From assembly GCA_021785795.1 (NCBI GenBank), contig JAJYEK010000021.1, positions 1 through 44,420 of the forward strand: DNA of 44,420 bases, read 5' to 3'. Positions 30,751-40,104 of this stretch are shown here, piece after piece. Each line of letters starts with the position of its first letter. The first letter of the stretch is position 1. The notes beneath the pieces are model-generated. The model did no database searches. It had not been told where the DNA came from and saw only the letters and a list, made by a program, of their open reading frames with translations. This stretch comes from Pseudomonadota bacterium. Its GTDB lineage: Bacteria; Pseudomonadota; Gammaproteobacteria; Acidiferrobacterales; UBA6901. The translations under genes were made by a program, and so were the position numbers.

Positions 30751-31677
30751 ATGTCCATGGCTGACCGTGATGGCGTCATCTGGTATGACGGCAAGCTTGT
30801 TCCCTGGCGTGAGGCAACGACCCACGTTCTGACCCATACTCTTCACTACGGCATGGGGATATTCGAGGGGATACGCGCGTACAAGACCGCGCGGGGAACC
30901 GCGATTTTTCGCCTGGACGCGCACATTGACCGCCTGTTCCGGTCGGCACATATCCTCTCCATGCCAATGCCCTACGACAAGCTGACGCTCGATTCCGCGG
31001 TGCGCACCGCAGTTCGCGAAAACGGACTGGAATCGGCCTATATACGCCCAATGTGTTTCTACGGATCAGAGGGAATGGGCCTACGTGCCGACAATCTCAA
31101 GGTTCATGTCATTGTGGCTGCCTGGACCTGGGGCGCCTATCTCGGTGATGAAGGCCAAAAAAAGGGAATCCGGGTTCGCACATCCTCGTTCAACCGCCAT
31201 CACGTGAACATCGCGATGTGCCGTGCCAAGGCCAACGGCAACTACATGAATTCCATGCTCGCATTGCGCGAGGCGATATCCTCAGGGGCTGACGAAGCGC
31301 TGCTTCTCGATACCGAGGGCTTTGTGTCGGAAGGCAGCGGCGAGAACGTGTTCATCGTGCGTGACGGAACGCTGTTCACTCCCGAATTGACTGCTGCCCT
31401 GGACGGCATCACGCGTGACACCATCATCAGGTTGGCCGCTGAGATCGGCGTTCCAGTTCGGGAGAAGCGCATTACGCGTGATGAGATCTATATTGCTGAC
31501 GAGGCATTTCTTACGGGTACTGCAGCCGAAGTTACGCCGATCCGCGAGCTCGATGGACGCAGCATCGGTTCCGGCAGCCGCGGCCCGATTACGGAGCGGC
31601 TGCAGGCGCTTTATTTCGACCAGGTGCATGGTCGGCGCGCGGAATTTCCAGAGTGGCTTGCCATGGTGGGCGACTGA
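30751..31677 (+). CDS. ilvE: Branched-chain amino acid aminotransferase
   Basis: This PLP enzyme transfers the amino group between glutamate and the keto acids of leucine, isoleucine and valine. The 308-residue protein matches E. coli IlvE in length. It has THTLHYGMGIFEGIRAY, the PLP lysine Lys160 in MCRAKANGNYMNSM, EGFVSEGSGENVF, and FLTGTAAEVTPIRELD near the C-terminus, all typical of fold-type IV branched-chain transaminases. GAAGGAG precedes the ATG. It follows glnE by 46 bases and probably shares its transcript. Confidence 0.96.
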   Translation: MSMADRDGVIWYDGKLVPWREATTHVLTHTLHYGMGIFEGIRAYKTARGTAIFRLDAHIDRLFRSAHILSMPMPYDKLTLDSAVRTAVRENGLESAYIRPMCFYGSEGMGLRADNLKVHVIVAAWTWGAYLGDEGQKKGIRVRTSSFNRHHVNIAMCRAKANGNYMNSMLALREAISSGADEALLLDTEGFVSEGSGENVFIVRDGTLFTPELTAALDGITRDTIIRLAAEIGVPVREKRITRDEIYIADEAFLTGTAAEVTPIRELDGRSIGSGSRGPITERLQALYFDQVHGRRAEFPEWLAMVGD

Positions 31678-31688
31678 CGGAGGCAGCG

Positions 31689-31922
31689 ATGGCGGATATG
31701 CACGGCACTGGAGCCCCGCGGCGGGCGCCAAAATCTAGGGAAATACAGGCTAATGCCCAGAACCGTTATGAGGTGACCGAGGAAGATTTGCCGCTGCATT
31801 GCCCTATGGAAGGAATGAGTCTGTGGAATTCGCACCCGCGGGTCTATCTGCCGCTGGAGGAGAGTCGTGAAGCCCGCTGCCCCTATTGCGGCGCGGTGTA
31901 TGTGCTGAAAGCCGACGAATGA
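31689..31922 (+). CDS. CHCC zinc-finger domain protein
   Basis: This 77-residue protein has the pattern Cys38-X10-His49-X14-Cys64-X2-Cys67, as in zf-CHCC proteins related to the NDUFS6 subunit of mitochondrial complex I. The bacterial role is not established. I chose the ATG at 31689, preceded by GGAGG and eleven bases after the ilvE stop; an in-frame upstream start at 31653 would overlap ilvE. The ilvE / zinc-finger / waaA order recurs in proteobacteria, as I recall. Confidence 0.86.
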   Translation: MADMHGTGAPRRAPKSREIQANAQNRYEVTEEDLPLHCPMEGMSLWNSHPRVYLPLEESREARCPYCGAVYVLKADE

Positions 31923-32310
31923 CCGGCCGACAGCGCTGCTCGGCCCCTGGGCCTTCGAGTTTTGCGTCCGGCGCGACTTCTGCTCGTCTGAGATGCCGCG
32001 ATTCCGAATAGGACCCACTCTGGCTGTCTTCCGGCTTGGTACCTTAAAGTTCGGCGTGCAACGATGTGCAATTGTCCTTCCGCCGGGTCCGGGGGCCAGT
32101 CTGGCCCGCCCTCCGCTTTCCGCCCGGCAGTGCGCACAGTTGTTGCGGCCTGCAGCGATATCACCGGGCTGCTCGCCTGACAATCTCTTGGCTTTGTTCG
32201 GGAAGCCGGCGTGGTGCGCGGGCTGGCGTCTTTCAGCAGAGCGTGCGCGGCGGGGACGCGAAGGCCTTTCCAAAGCATGATGACTGACGGAGAGAGTTTG
32301 CGGTAGCGAG
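31923..32310. other. Gap between the zinc-finger gene and waaA, no gene seen
   Basis: Frames are open on both strands (plus 31993-32280, minus 31883-32278), but none has recognisable motifs, a ribosome binding site or a consistent codon pattern. It may hold a decayed gene or the waaA upstream region. Confidence 0.5.
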
Positions 32311-32316
32311 TACAAT
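32311..32316 (+). promoter_or_regulatory. Candidate -10 box (TACAAT) for waaA
   Basis: TACAAT lies 28-33 bases before the preferred waaA starts. If it is a real -10, the ATG at 32315 would fall in the promoter and the start at 32339 or 32345 would be used. No good -35 is seen. Confidence 0.3.
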
Positions 32317-32344
32317 GCTCGCTGAATTCCGCTGCCGTATGGAA

Positions 32345-33619
32345 ATGAACGTGACAAGAAGAATCTATTCGCTGCTGCTCTACCTGTTGGTGCCGGCAGT
32401 GATCGTGCGTCTGCTGGTGCGCGGCTTCCGCAATCGCGGCTATTGGTACCGGTGGAGTGAACGGTTCGGATTCGTTGCACGCATTCCGGAAGGAGCGCTA
32501 TGGGTGCATGCGGTGTCGGTTGGAGAAGTGCGTGCCGCGGTTCCGCTCGTGGCAGCGCTTGAGCAGCGCTGCCCGGGCCGCTGCATTCTGGTTACCACCA
32601 TGACCCCGACAGGATCTGCGCAAGTGCGGGAGCTGTTCGGTGCTCGTGTTGTGCACTGCTACCTTCCCTACGATCTGCCGTCGGCGATGGCGCGTTTTCT
32701 TGAACGCACCCGGCCCTGTATCGCGCTGATTATGGAAACGGAGCTGTGGCCAAACCTATTCCATGCCTGTGCCGCACGGGGAGTTCCGGTTGTGGTCGCC
32801 AATGTGCGCATGTCCGAGAAGTCGATGCACCGCTACCTGCGCTTTCCCCGATTTACACGGACAACTCTTTCCCGAGCGAGCCTGTTCGCAGCCCAATCCG
32901 ATGCCGATGCCATGCGTCTGCGTACGCTGGGCGCCGATCCCCGGAACATCCACGTGACGGGCAGCATGAAGTTCGAGATCAGTCCGCCGGCCAGTCTGCG
33001 TGAGCAGGCGCAGGCGTTGCGGCGCCAATGGGGTGCCCAGCGCCCGGTATGGATTGCCGCCAGCACGCGCGAGGGCGAAGATGAACTGGTGCTGGAGCAG
33101 TTTCAGCGGCTGCGGGAGAGATTCCGGGACTTGCTGTTGGTGCTCGTTCCCCGACATCCCGAGCGTTTTGCCCAGGTAATCCGGCTGTGTCGCCGTACTG
33201 GCATGGTAGTTGCCTTGCGCAGCGACCCCGAAGCGGTGCTGTCGGCCGGCGTCGATATTTTGGTTGGCGACACGATGGGAGAGTTGCCGCTCCTTTATGC
33301 CGCGGCAGATGTGGCGTTCGTCGGTGGAAGCCTGGTGCCCACTGGCGGACATAATCTGCTTGAACCGGCAGCGGCGGGCGTGGCCGTCGTGTTCGGTCCG
33401 CATATGTTCAATTTCACAGAAATCGCCCGTCTGATGGTGGAGCGCGGCGCCGGCAAACGGGTGCGCGATAGCGGCGAGATGGGCTCGGCCGTCGCTGCCT
33501 ACCTAGCGAACGCAGACCTGCGGTTCAACGCCGGGGAATCCGGCCGCAGGGTCGTAGAGGAGAATCGGGGTGCGCTGCAGCGCACTCTCACGTTGCTTGA
33601 AACATTGCTTACGGGCTGA
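32345..33619 (+). CDS. waaA: 3-deoxy-D-manno-octulosonic acid (Kdo) transferase
   Basis: This inner-membrane GT30 glycosyltransferase attaches Kdo to lipid IVA in lipopolysaccharide assembly. The 424-residue form starts MNVTRRIYSLLLYLLVPAV, giving the usual N-terminal anchor. Conserved points include WRYSERFG-like WYRWSERFG, the base Glu61 in HAVSVGEVRAA, METELWPN, TGSMKFE, and the Kdo/CMP-binding GGSLVPTGGHNLLEPAA. In-frame ATGs at 32315 and 32339 are possible starts; I prefer 32345 by family alignment. Its presence shows a Gram-negative outer membrane. Confidence 0.93.
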   Translation: MNVTRRIYSLLLYLLVPAVIVRLLVRGFRNRGYWYRWSERFGFVARIPEGALWVHAVSVGEVRAAVPLVAALEQRCPGRCILVTTMTPTGSAQVRELFGARVVHCYLPYDLPSAMARFLERTRPCIALIMETELWPNLFHACAARGVPVVVANVRMSEKSMHRYLRFPRFTRTTLSRASLFAAQSDADAMRLRTLGADPRNIHVTGSMKFEISPPASLREQAQALRRQWGAQRPVWIAASTREGEDELVLEQFQRLRERFRDLLLVLVPRHPERFAQVIRLCRRTGMVVALRSDPEAVLSAGVDILVGDTMGELPLLYAAADVAFVGGSLVPTGGHNLLEPAAAGVAVVFGPHMFNFTEIARLMVERGAGKRVRDSGEMGSAVAAYLANADLRFNAGESGRRVVEENRGALQRTLTLLETLLTG

Positions 33620-34124
33620 CTCCGCGGCGGTATGCCATCCGTTTCCCCAGTTCGCTAATCTGTCCAGCCGAAAGTGCCACTTCTGCCGCCGGCAGGATTT
33701 TGGCATTTTCGCGTTCGATGTGGGATATGTAAGCCGCGCGGAATTCCGCAATGTCGTGGGCGAAAGCCGCAAAGTCGGTTACCGACCCGATGTTGGCGAG
33801 GCTGGGTTCTATCCGGATCCAGAGATGCTCCATCTCGCGATGCTCGTTTCTGAGTTCGAGGATAGTGCCTGCCAGTTCCGGACGTACTGTAAGCAGCGCC
33901 GGAAACAGGTCCTGCTCCTCGTCTTCGTGATGGTGCTTGCCGGAAGTTGAAAAGTATCGGTGCGCTCGGTGTGCCGCGTCGCGTGCTTCGTCAGTCACGC
34001 CCACGGCGCGGAGATGCTGCGCCACGCGGACCAGGGTATCGCATTGCCGCAGAATCCGTGCGTGACACGCTTGCAGCATGCCCAGCGGGTGGTCAAACCC
34101 GGGCGCGGTCTGTGGAAACAGCAT
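33609..34124 (-). CDS. Hemerythrin-like HHE domain protein
   Basis: This 171-residue helical protein has the histidine/glutamate pattern of hemerythrin-like cation-binding domains: His12 and His21 in HPLGMLQACHARI, HHHEDEEQDLFP at 64-75, the pair His95/His100 in NEHREMEH, and SHIERENAKILP near 134-145. Members bind a di-iron centre and act in oxygen or NO sensing, iron storage or repair; which applies here is unknown. The start is followed by MLFPQTAPGFDHPLGM. It ends eleven bases inside the 3' end of waaA on the other strand, a convergent overlap. Confidence 0.88.
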   Translation of the reverse strand: MLFPQTAPGFDHPLGMLQACHARILRQCDTLVRVAQHLRAVGVTDEARDAAHRAHRYFSTSGKHHHEDEEQDLFPALLTVRPELAGTILELRNEHREMEHLWIRIEPSLANIGSVTDFAAFAHDIAEFRAAYISHIERENAKILPAAEVALSAGQISELGKRMAYRRGVSP

Positions 34125-34304
34125 ACCGTACTCCTCGGGCGTTCATGAATATCCCAACAGGATAATTCTATCGTTCCTTGCCATCAATAGGGTAGCCGTC
34201 ATGGTCCTGCCATCCGGCATCCCTAATTTGTTTCCAGCCTCGGTGTCCGGGCGCAGCTTCCGCGGCAAAGACAGCACCATCCGCAATAGCGGGGACTGCA
34301 GCCG

Positions 34305-34625
34305 TCAGTATGTTGCCATTTCGGGATCGATCTCGCGAGCCCAGGCGTCAATGCCGCCGCTCAGGTTGTACACGTCTGCAAAGCCCTGCAGTTCCAAAAA
34401 ACGGGCGACCTGATGGCTGCGTATACCGTGATGGCATATCACGATGGTCTGCCGGGATCTGTCGAGTTCGTAGAGGCGAGCCGGAATCTGGCCCATCGGA
34501 ATGTGGAGTGAACCCGCGAGCGCGCACAAATGCACTTCCCAGTGTTCGCGCACGTCGAGCAACTGCGGTAGTTGGGACTCTTTATCGAGGTGGGCCTTGA
34601 GCTCCCGCACGCTCAGCTGCTGCAC
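34305..34625 (-). CDS. Single-domain rhodanese (sulfurtransferase)
   Basis: This 106-residue protein is a stand-alone rhodanese domain with the substrate cysteine Cys64 in the loop CHHGIRS, plus LLDVREHWE near the N-terminus and YNLSGGIDAW near the C-terminus. It would accept sulfur as a persulfide and pass it on. A positively placed histidine pair in the loop is common in cytoplasmic single-domain rhodaneses. It lies 30 bases after the Pcm-family gene, and the two are probably cotranscribed. The donor and acceptor are unknown. Confidence 0.93.
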   Translation of the reverse strand: MQQLSVRELKAHLDKESQLPQLLDVREHWEVHLCALAGSLHIPMGQIPARLYELDRSRQTIVICHHGIRSHQVARFLELQGFADVYNLSGGIDAWAREIDPEMATY

Positions 34626-34655
34626 AAAGTGTCGTCCTGATCCGCACTGAACCGG

Positions 34656-35318
34656 TTAAAATACGAATTTCTCAGGTTCTGAGGCATTGATCAGCGCCGC
34701 CAGATCGGTCTCGAACAGAGGCTCCCCGGTGAAACTATCCGGTCCGGTGCGCCGTACCAGCATCGCTTCCATAACCGGCGGCTCGCCAACCACAGCAACC
34801 AGGCGGCCCCCGACAGCAAGGCTGTTGCGGAACGCATCCGCCAGGACGGGCACTGAACCGGTCAGCAGAATAGCGTCATAGGGCTGATGGCGGCCCCACC
34901 CCCGCGATCCGTCGCCGACCTCAAAGGTGACGTTTGTGACTCCCAGTGCGGCGAGTTTCGCCGCTGCCCTCATCTTGAATTCCGGTATGATTTCGACGCT
35001 GAAAACGTGGCCGCCGAGGGCAGCGAGCAGCCAGGTCATGTAGCCGCTTCCCGTTCCGATCTCCAGGATCCGGTCGTTGCGGCCGACTTCAAGGGCTTGC
35101 AGCAGCCGCGCTTCGAGCTTCGGTGTCATCATCACCTGACCCCGTCCGAGCGGCAGGCTGAGGTCGGCATAGGCCAGGCTGTGAAACCGCTCTGGCACGA
35201 ACTGTTCGCGCGGCGCCCGAGCCAGGAGCTCGATCACGCGCGGATCCAGCACTTCCCATGTGCGGATCTGCGATTCGACCATGTTCTGTCGTGCCACATC
35301 GACATTGACTTCGGGCAT
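34656..35318 (-). CDS. Protein-L-isoaspartate O-methyltransferase family protein
   Basis: This 220-residue SAM methyltransferase of the Pcm family has MVESQIRTWEVLDPRV, REQFVPERF, LPLGRGQVMMTP and the SAM motif ILEIGTGSGYMTWLLAALG followed by VFSVE. True Pcm repairs isoaspartate residues. This member belongs to the proteobacterial group that has MVESQIRT at the start, often annotated only as Pcm-like, so the repair activity is probable but not certain. I chose the ATG at 35318 (AGGGAA upstream). It is divergent from thiC. Confidence 0.87.
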   Translation of the reverse strand: MPEVNVDVARQNMVESQIRTWEVLDPRVIELLARAPREQFVPERFHSLAYADLSLPLGRGQVMMTPKLEARLLQALEVGRNDRILEIGTGSGYMTWLLAALGGHVFSVEIIPEFKMRAAAKLAALGVTNVTFEVGDGSRGWGRHQPYDAILLTGSVPVLADAFRNSLAVGGRLVAVVGEPPVMEAMLVRRTGPDSFTGEPLFETDLAALINASEPEKFVF

Positions 35319-35406
35319 GAAATTTCCCTGAACGACACCGGAAAATGGGACGAACAAGACTAAGCACTTTGCCTGCTCGGCGCAAGCATGAATGCCACCG
35401 GAATAG

Positions 35407-35435
35407 TTGCAATCTGGCTGGGAATCCGATAGCTT
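35407..35435 (+). promoter_or_regulatory. Candidate thiC promoter
   Basis: TTGCAA (35407-35412) and a weak -10 around 35428-35435 (GATAGCTT) are 16-17 bases apart. Transcription from here would begin just before the TPP riboswitch, which is the expected place. The -10 is a poor match. Confidence 0.35.
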
Positions 35436-35445
35436 TTCGGGTTTG

Positions 35446-37455
<2,010 letters not shown>

Positions 37456-37587
37456 AAGCTCGGAGGCTGGTGTTTCCGGTTGCGGCAGTGCCGGAGCTGC
37501 GGGCCGCGAGAATCCTGAAGACTTGTCACCCGGCTGGGCGGGAAGGTTGCCCCGAAGTCCGGCAGGCGAGCTGGGCCCCGGAACTAC

Positions 37588-38304
37588 CTAGCTGTGGCCG
37601 TACACTGGTACCGCGGCTCCCGTGACGGACCGTGCCTCGTCTGACAGCAGAAAGGCGATGACATTAGCGACATCGGCCGGGGGGACCCAGGAGGAAAAGT
37701 CCGCCTTCGGCATGGAGTCACGGTTCTGCGGCGTGTCTAGTGTTCCCGGCACGACGCAATTGACGGTTATGCCCCGCGTTCTGAGTTCTCCCGCCATGCT
37801 TTCCGTAAGCCGTAGCACCGCTGCCTTGGCAGCGCTGTAGGCAGCGTAATTGGCTCCTCCCTGAAAGGCGTTGCGACTTGCTATGTTGACGATGCGGCCT
37901 CCATGGGATTGCAGCATGTACGGGACCGCCGCGCGGCAGGCATTGAGCGCGGTTCGCACGTTGATATCGTAGAGACAGTCCCAGTCTGCGATATCGGTCT
38001 GGTGGACCGGCTTGCCGCCTCGAAATCCCCCAACCGTGTTGACCAGTCCGTCCAGTCGCCCGAAGCGCCCGTGAACTTCAGCCATCAGGGTGTTTACCGC
38101 CTTCGGGTCGGTCATGTCGACCCCTTCCGCAAGCCAATGCGTGGCGCCGTCCTTCAGGTCCCCGTAGACTTCGTGCAGCCGGTCTCCGGAGCGATCAACG
38201 AGAACCATGCGACCATCCAATACCTGTACGCACCTTGCCACGGCCCGGCCCAGATTCCCGACCGCTCCGGTAATGACCACTATCTTATCTTTCAAGCTCA
38301 GCAT
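37588..38304 (-). CDS. Short-chain dehydrogenase/reductase
   Basis: This 238-residue classical SDR has TGAVGNLG at 12-19 for the dinucleotide, and the catalytic set Asn115, Ser143 (NIASRNAFQG), Tyr156 and Lys160 (YSAAK). PGTLDTPQNR is the substrate-loop region. Asp37 at the end of the second strand (LVDRSG) suggests NAD rather than NADP. I chose the ATG at 38304; the frame runs 31 codons further upstream without family similarity. The substrate is unknown, and neighbours give no clue. Confidence 0.88.
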   Translation of the reverse strand: MLSLKDKIVVITGAVGNLGRAVARCVQVLDGRMVLVDRSGDRLHEVYGDLKDGATHWLAEGVDMTDPKAVNTLMAEVHGRFGRLDGLVNTVGGFRGGKPVHQTDIADWDCLYDINVRTALNACRAAVPYMLQSHGGRIVNIASRNAFQGGANYAAYSAAKAAVLRLTESMAGELRTRGITVNCVVPGTLDTPQNRDSMPKADFSSWVPPADVANVIAFLLSDEARSVTGAAVPVYGHS

Positions 38305-38656
38305 GCCCGTCAGCCCTCTCGTTGCCCGGGGGTCAGCGCGCCACGCGGCGATCGTGGCCGATGCCCCTTTCCTGCTGCGGACGGTTTCCACCGACATAAC
38401 AGGCCTAATCTCGATGGCGGACTCGTATCGTCAGTGACTGACCGATACCTCGCCCGCTACAAGACCACCTGCCGCAGGTTAATCGACATTTTTATGATAG
38501 CATCATGGGGTTTCAACAAGCGATACTGTTTTTGTTCCGGACACGCCGGTCACGGCTGGCTCCGCTGATCGCTCCGTCTGCGCGATATTTGCCAAAATTC
38601 CCGGCAAGATTTGCATCCGGCCGCCGGTATCGGATCCGTCTGGCAGCGCGCGAAAT

Positions 38657-38677
38657 TAAATTCGGTTGCCGAATTTA
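38657..38677. repeat. Perfect 9-bp inverted repeat, operator-like
   Basis: TAAATTCGG and CCGAATTTA face each other across a three-base spacer. It is AT-rich in a GC-rich setting and has no T run, so an operator or a palindromic DNA site is likelier than a terminator. It does not match Fur, LexA or CIRCE consensus. Confidence 0.45.
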
Positions 38678-38964
38678 TGCCAACCAGGCGACCGGCCGGA
38701 TTTGATTCTGCGCGGGGACTTCCATCAACGACGGGCATTGCAGTTTCGATGACCGTCCAATGCGAATTCACGTCGCTTTCCACGAATCTATCTCCGGCAG
38801 CCTTTCCCGAGCACTATTGCAGCAGGACTTCTCCGTGTTGCGGTGCCGGTCCGTTTGCGGCGCGACCGTCAGGGCCGGGCAGGTCTGGCCGGCGCGCTTC
38901 CGCAGGACGAGCGGTAGGGGATGAGTCGCGAACGGGCTGGAAATTATAGGCGGTCGCGATTTAG

Positions 38965-38970
38965 TATAAA
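38965..38970 (+). promoter_or_regulatory. TATAAA directly before mpg
   Basis: TATAAA ends five bases before the mpg ATG, and no Shine-Dalgarno sequence lies between. If this is the -10 box the transcript would be leaderless or nearly so. The -35 is not clear. Confidence 0.3.
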
Positions 38971-38975
38971 ATTCC

Positions 38976-39527
38976 ATGCGAAAACTCGGCCGTGCATTTT
39001 ATGCGAGAGACACAATCGTTGTTGCCCGTGAACTGCTGGGAAAGTATCTCGTGCACGTATCGCGCGGAGTGCGGCGCGTCGGCAGGATCGTGGAAGTCGA
39101 GGCCTATCTGGGCCCGCACGACCTTGCGGCGCATTCGGCCAAGGGGCTGACCGAGCGGACAAAGGTAATGTTCGGCCCCCCTGGCCATGCCTATGTCTAC
39201 ATGATTTACGGTATGTACTATTGCATGAACGTCGTGACCGAACCCGCCGGCCACGCTTCCGCTGTACTGTTGCGCGCCATCGAGCCGGTGGAAAACGTAG
39301 CCGGCCGCACGCAGGGACCTGGTCTGTTGTGCCGGGCCATGGGTATCGACCGGCGCCTGAACGCCCATGACCTGGTAAGCGAGGATTTCCATATCGCTGT
39401 TGCCTCCCGATCAGCACCCATGCGGATCGTCAATAGACCGCGAATCGGTGTCGATTATGCCGGACCGTGGGCGAGGCGTCTGTTGCGGTTTTACATCAGC
39501 GACAACGCATATGTCTCCAAACCGTAG
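38976..39527 (+). CDS. mpg: 3-methyladenine DNA glycosylase, AAG/MPG type
   Basis: This base-excision repair glycosylase removes 3-methyladenine and other alkylated purines. The 183-residue protein has the catalytic Glu42 in VEVEAYLGPHD, the AHS motif, MFGPPGHAYVYMIYGMYYCMNVV (base-flipping tyrosines) and TQGPGLLCRAMGI. It belongs to the eukaryote-like MPG family, unrelated to AlkA or Tag. The start at 38976 gives MRKLGRAFYARDT, typical for the family. Confidence 0.93.
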   Translation: MRKLGRAFYARDTIVVARELLGKYLVHVSRGVRRVGRIVEVEAYLGPHDLAAHSAKGLTERTKVMFGPPGHAYVYMIYGMYYCMNVVTEPAGHASAVLLRAIEPVENVAGRTQGPGLLCRAMGIDRRLNAHDLVSEDFHIAVASRSAPMRIVNRPRIGVDYAGPWARRLLRFYISDNAYVSKP

Positions 39528-39594
39528 AGGGGTTCATCCGACCGGTTGCGGTGGACGGGAAATCTAGAAACAGAAACTAATAGGAGTGAAGTCG

Positions 39595-39894
39595 ATGAAA
39601 TTCAAAGCAATTTCCGGTGGCGCTATTGCCAAGCTGCTGGCTTGTGCGTTCGCGGCAGCATTAATCATCAGCGCTGGCTCACCGCGCGCGTTTGCGTCCG
39701 GGGAAAGCCTGAAGCATGCCGCGAAGCAGTTTGGTCACGCAACCAGTGAAGCAGCCCATGAGGTCGGTCACGGCGCAAAGAAGGTAGGAAGGGTCATCGT
39801 TCATGACGCCAAGAAAACCGGCAAAGCCATCGGTGCTGCCGCCAGGGCTGGGAGCAGAGCTTTCAAGCGCGCAATGAGAGACCATGGACACTGA
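39595..39894 (+). CDS. Small secreted Ala/Lys/His-rich protein, unknown
   Basis: This 99-residue protein has a clear N-terminal signal peptide (hydrophobic about 8-30, with a probable cut near AFAS). The mature part of some 65 residues is basic and repetitive, with recurring helical blocks such as HAAKQFGHA, HEVGHGAKKVG and HDAKKTGKAIG, ending in RDHGH. It could form amphipathic helices that touch membranes or anionic polymers, or bind metal through histidines; no function is assigned. The ATG at 39595 has AGGAG eight bases upstream; a GTG nine bases earlier is in frame. It lies 67 bases after mpg. Confidence 0.72.
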   Translation: MKFKAISGGAIAKLLACAFAAALIISAGSPRAFASGESLKHAAKQFGHATSEAAHEVGHGAKKVGRVIVHDAKKTGKAIGAAARAGSRAFKRAMRDHGH

Positions 39895-40047
39895 CGCCGG
39901 GCCGGGCCGTATTCCACATGGCGCTGTAGCGTAGCTTCTCGGACCTGACGCCGGTCGGTGATTAGGCCGGCGGACAACGCAATTGCCGGAATCATAACTT
40001 TCGTATGGAGTCCCGTCAGATTGTGTCACCGGCCTGCGGATGGCAGA

Positions 40048-40075
40048 TTGCGCGGCGCTTCACCCCACCTATAAT
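40048..40075 (+). promoter_or_regulatory. Candidate promoter of the amidotransferase gene
   Basis: A perfect TATAAT (40070-40075) lies 16 bases after TTGCGC (40048-40053), 29 bases before the ATG. The -35 is a three-of-six match. Confidence 0.5.
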
Positions 40076-40104
40076 GTCGGCTTCCGTAAGCGGACGGCTT
40101 TAGC

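Larger units (their letters stand above)
38305..38975. other. 671-base intergenic region between divergent genes
   Basis: No convincing gene is present; a plus frame at 38505-38705 has no motif. Base composition is lower in GC around 38480-38530 and 38640-38710. The region holds a perfect inverted repeat at 38657-38677 and, at its right end, the mpg promoter candidate. Confidence 0.5.

Noticed and set aside
31993..32280. 95-codon plus frame before waaA, checked as a possible glycosyltransferase remnant
   Set aside because: No recognisable motif or ribosome binding site; similarity to heptosyltransferases was not convincing.
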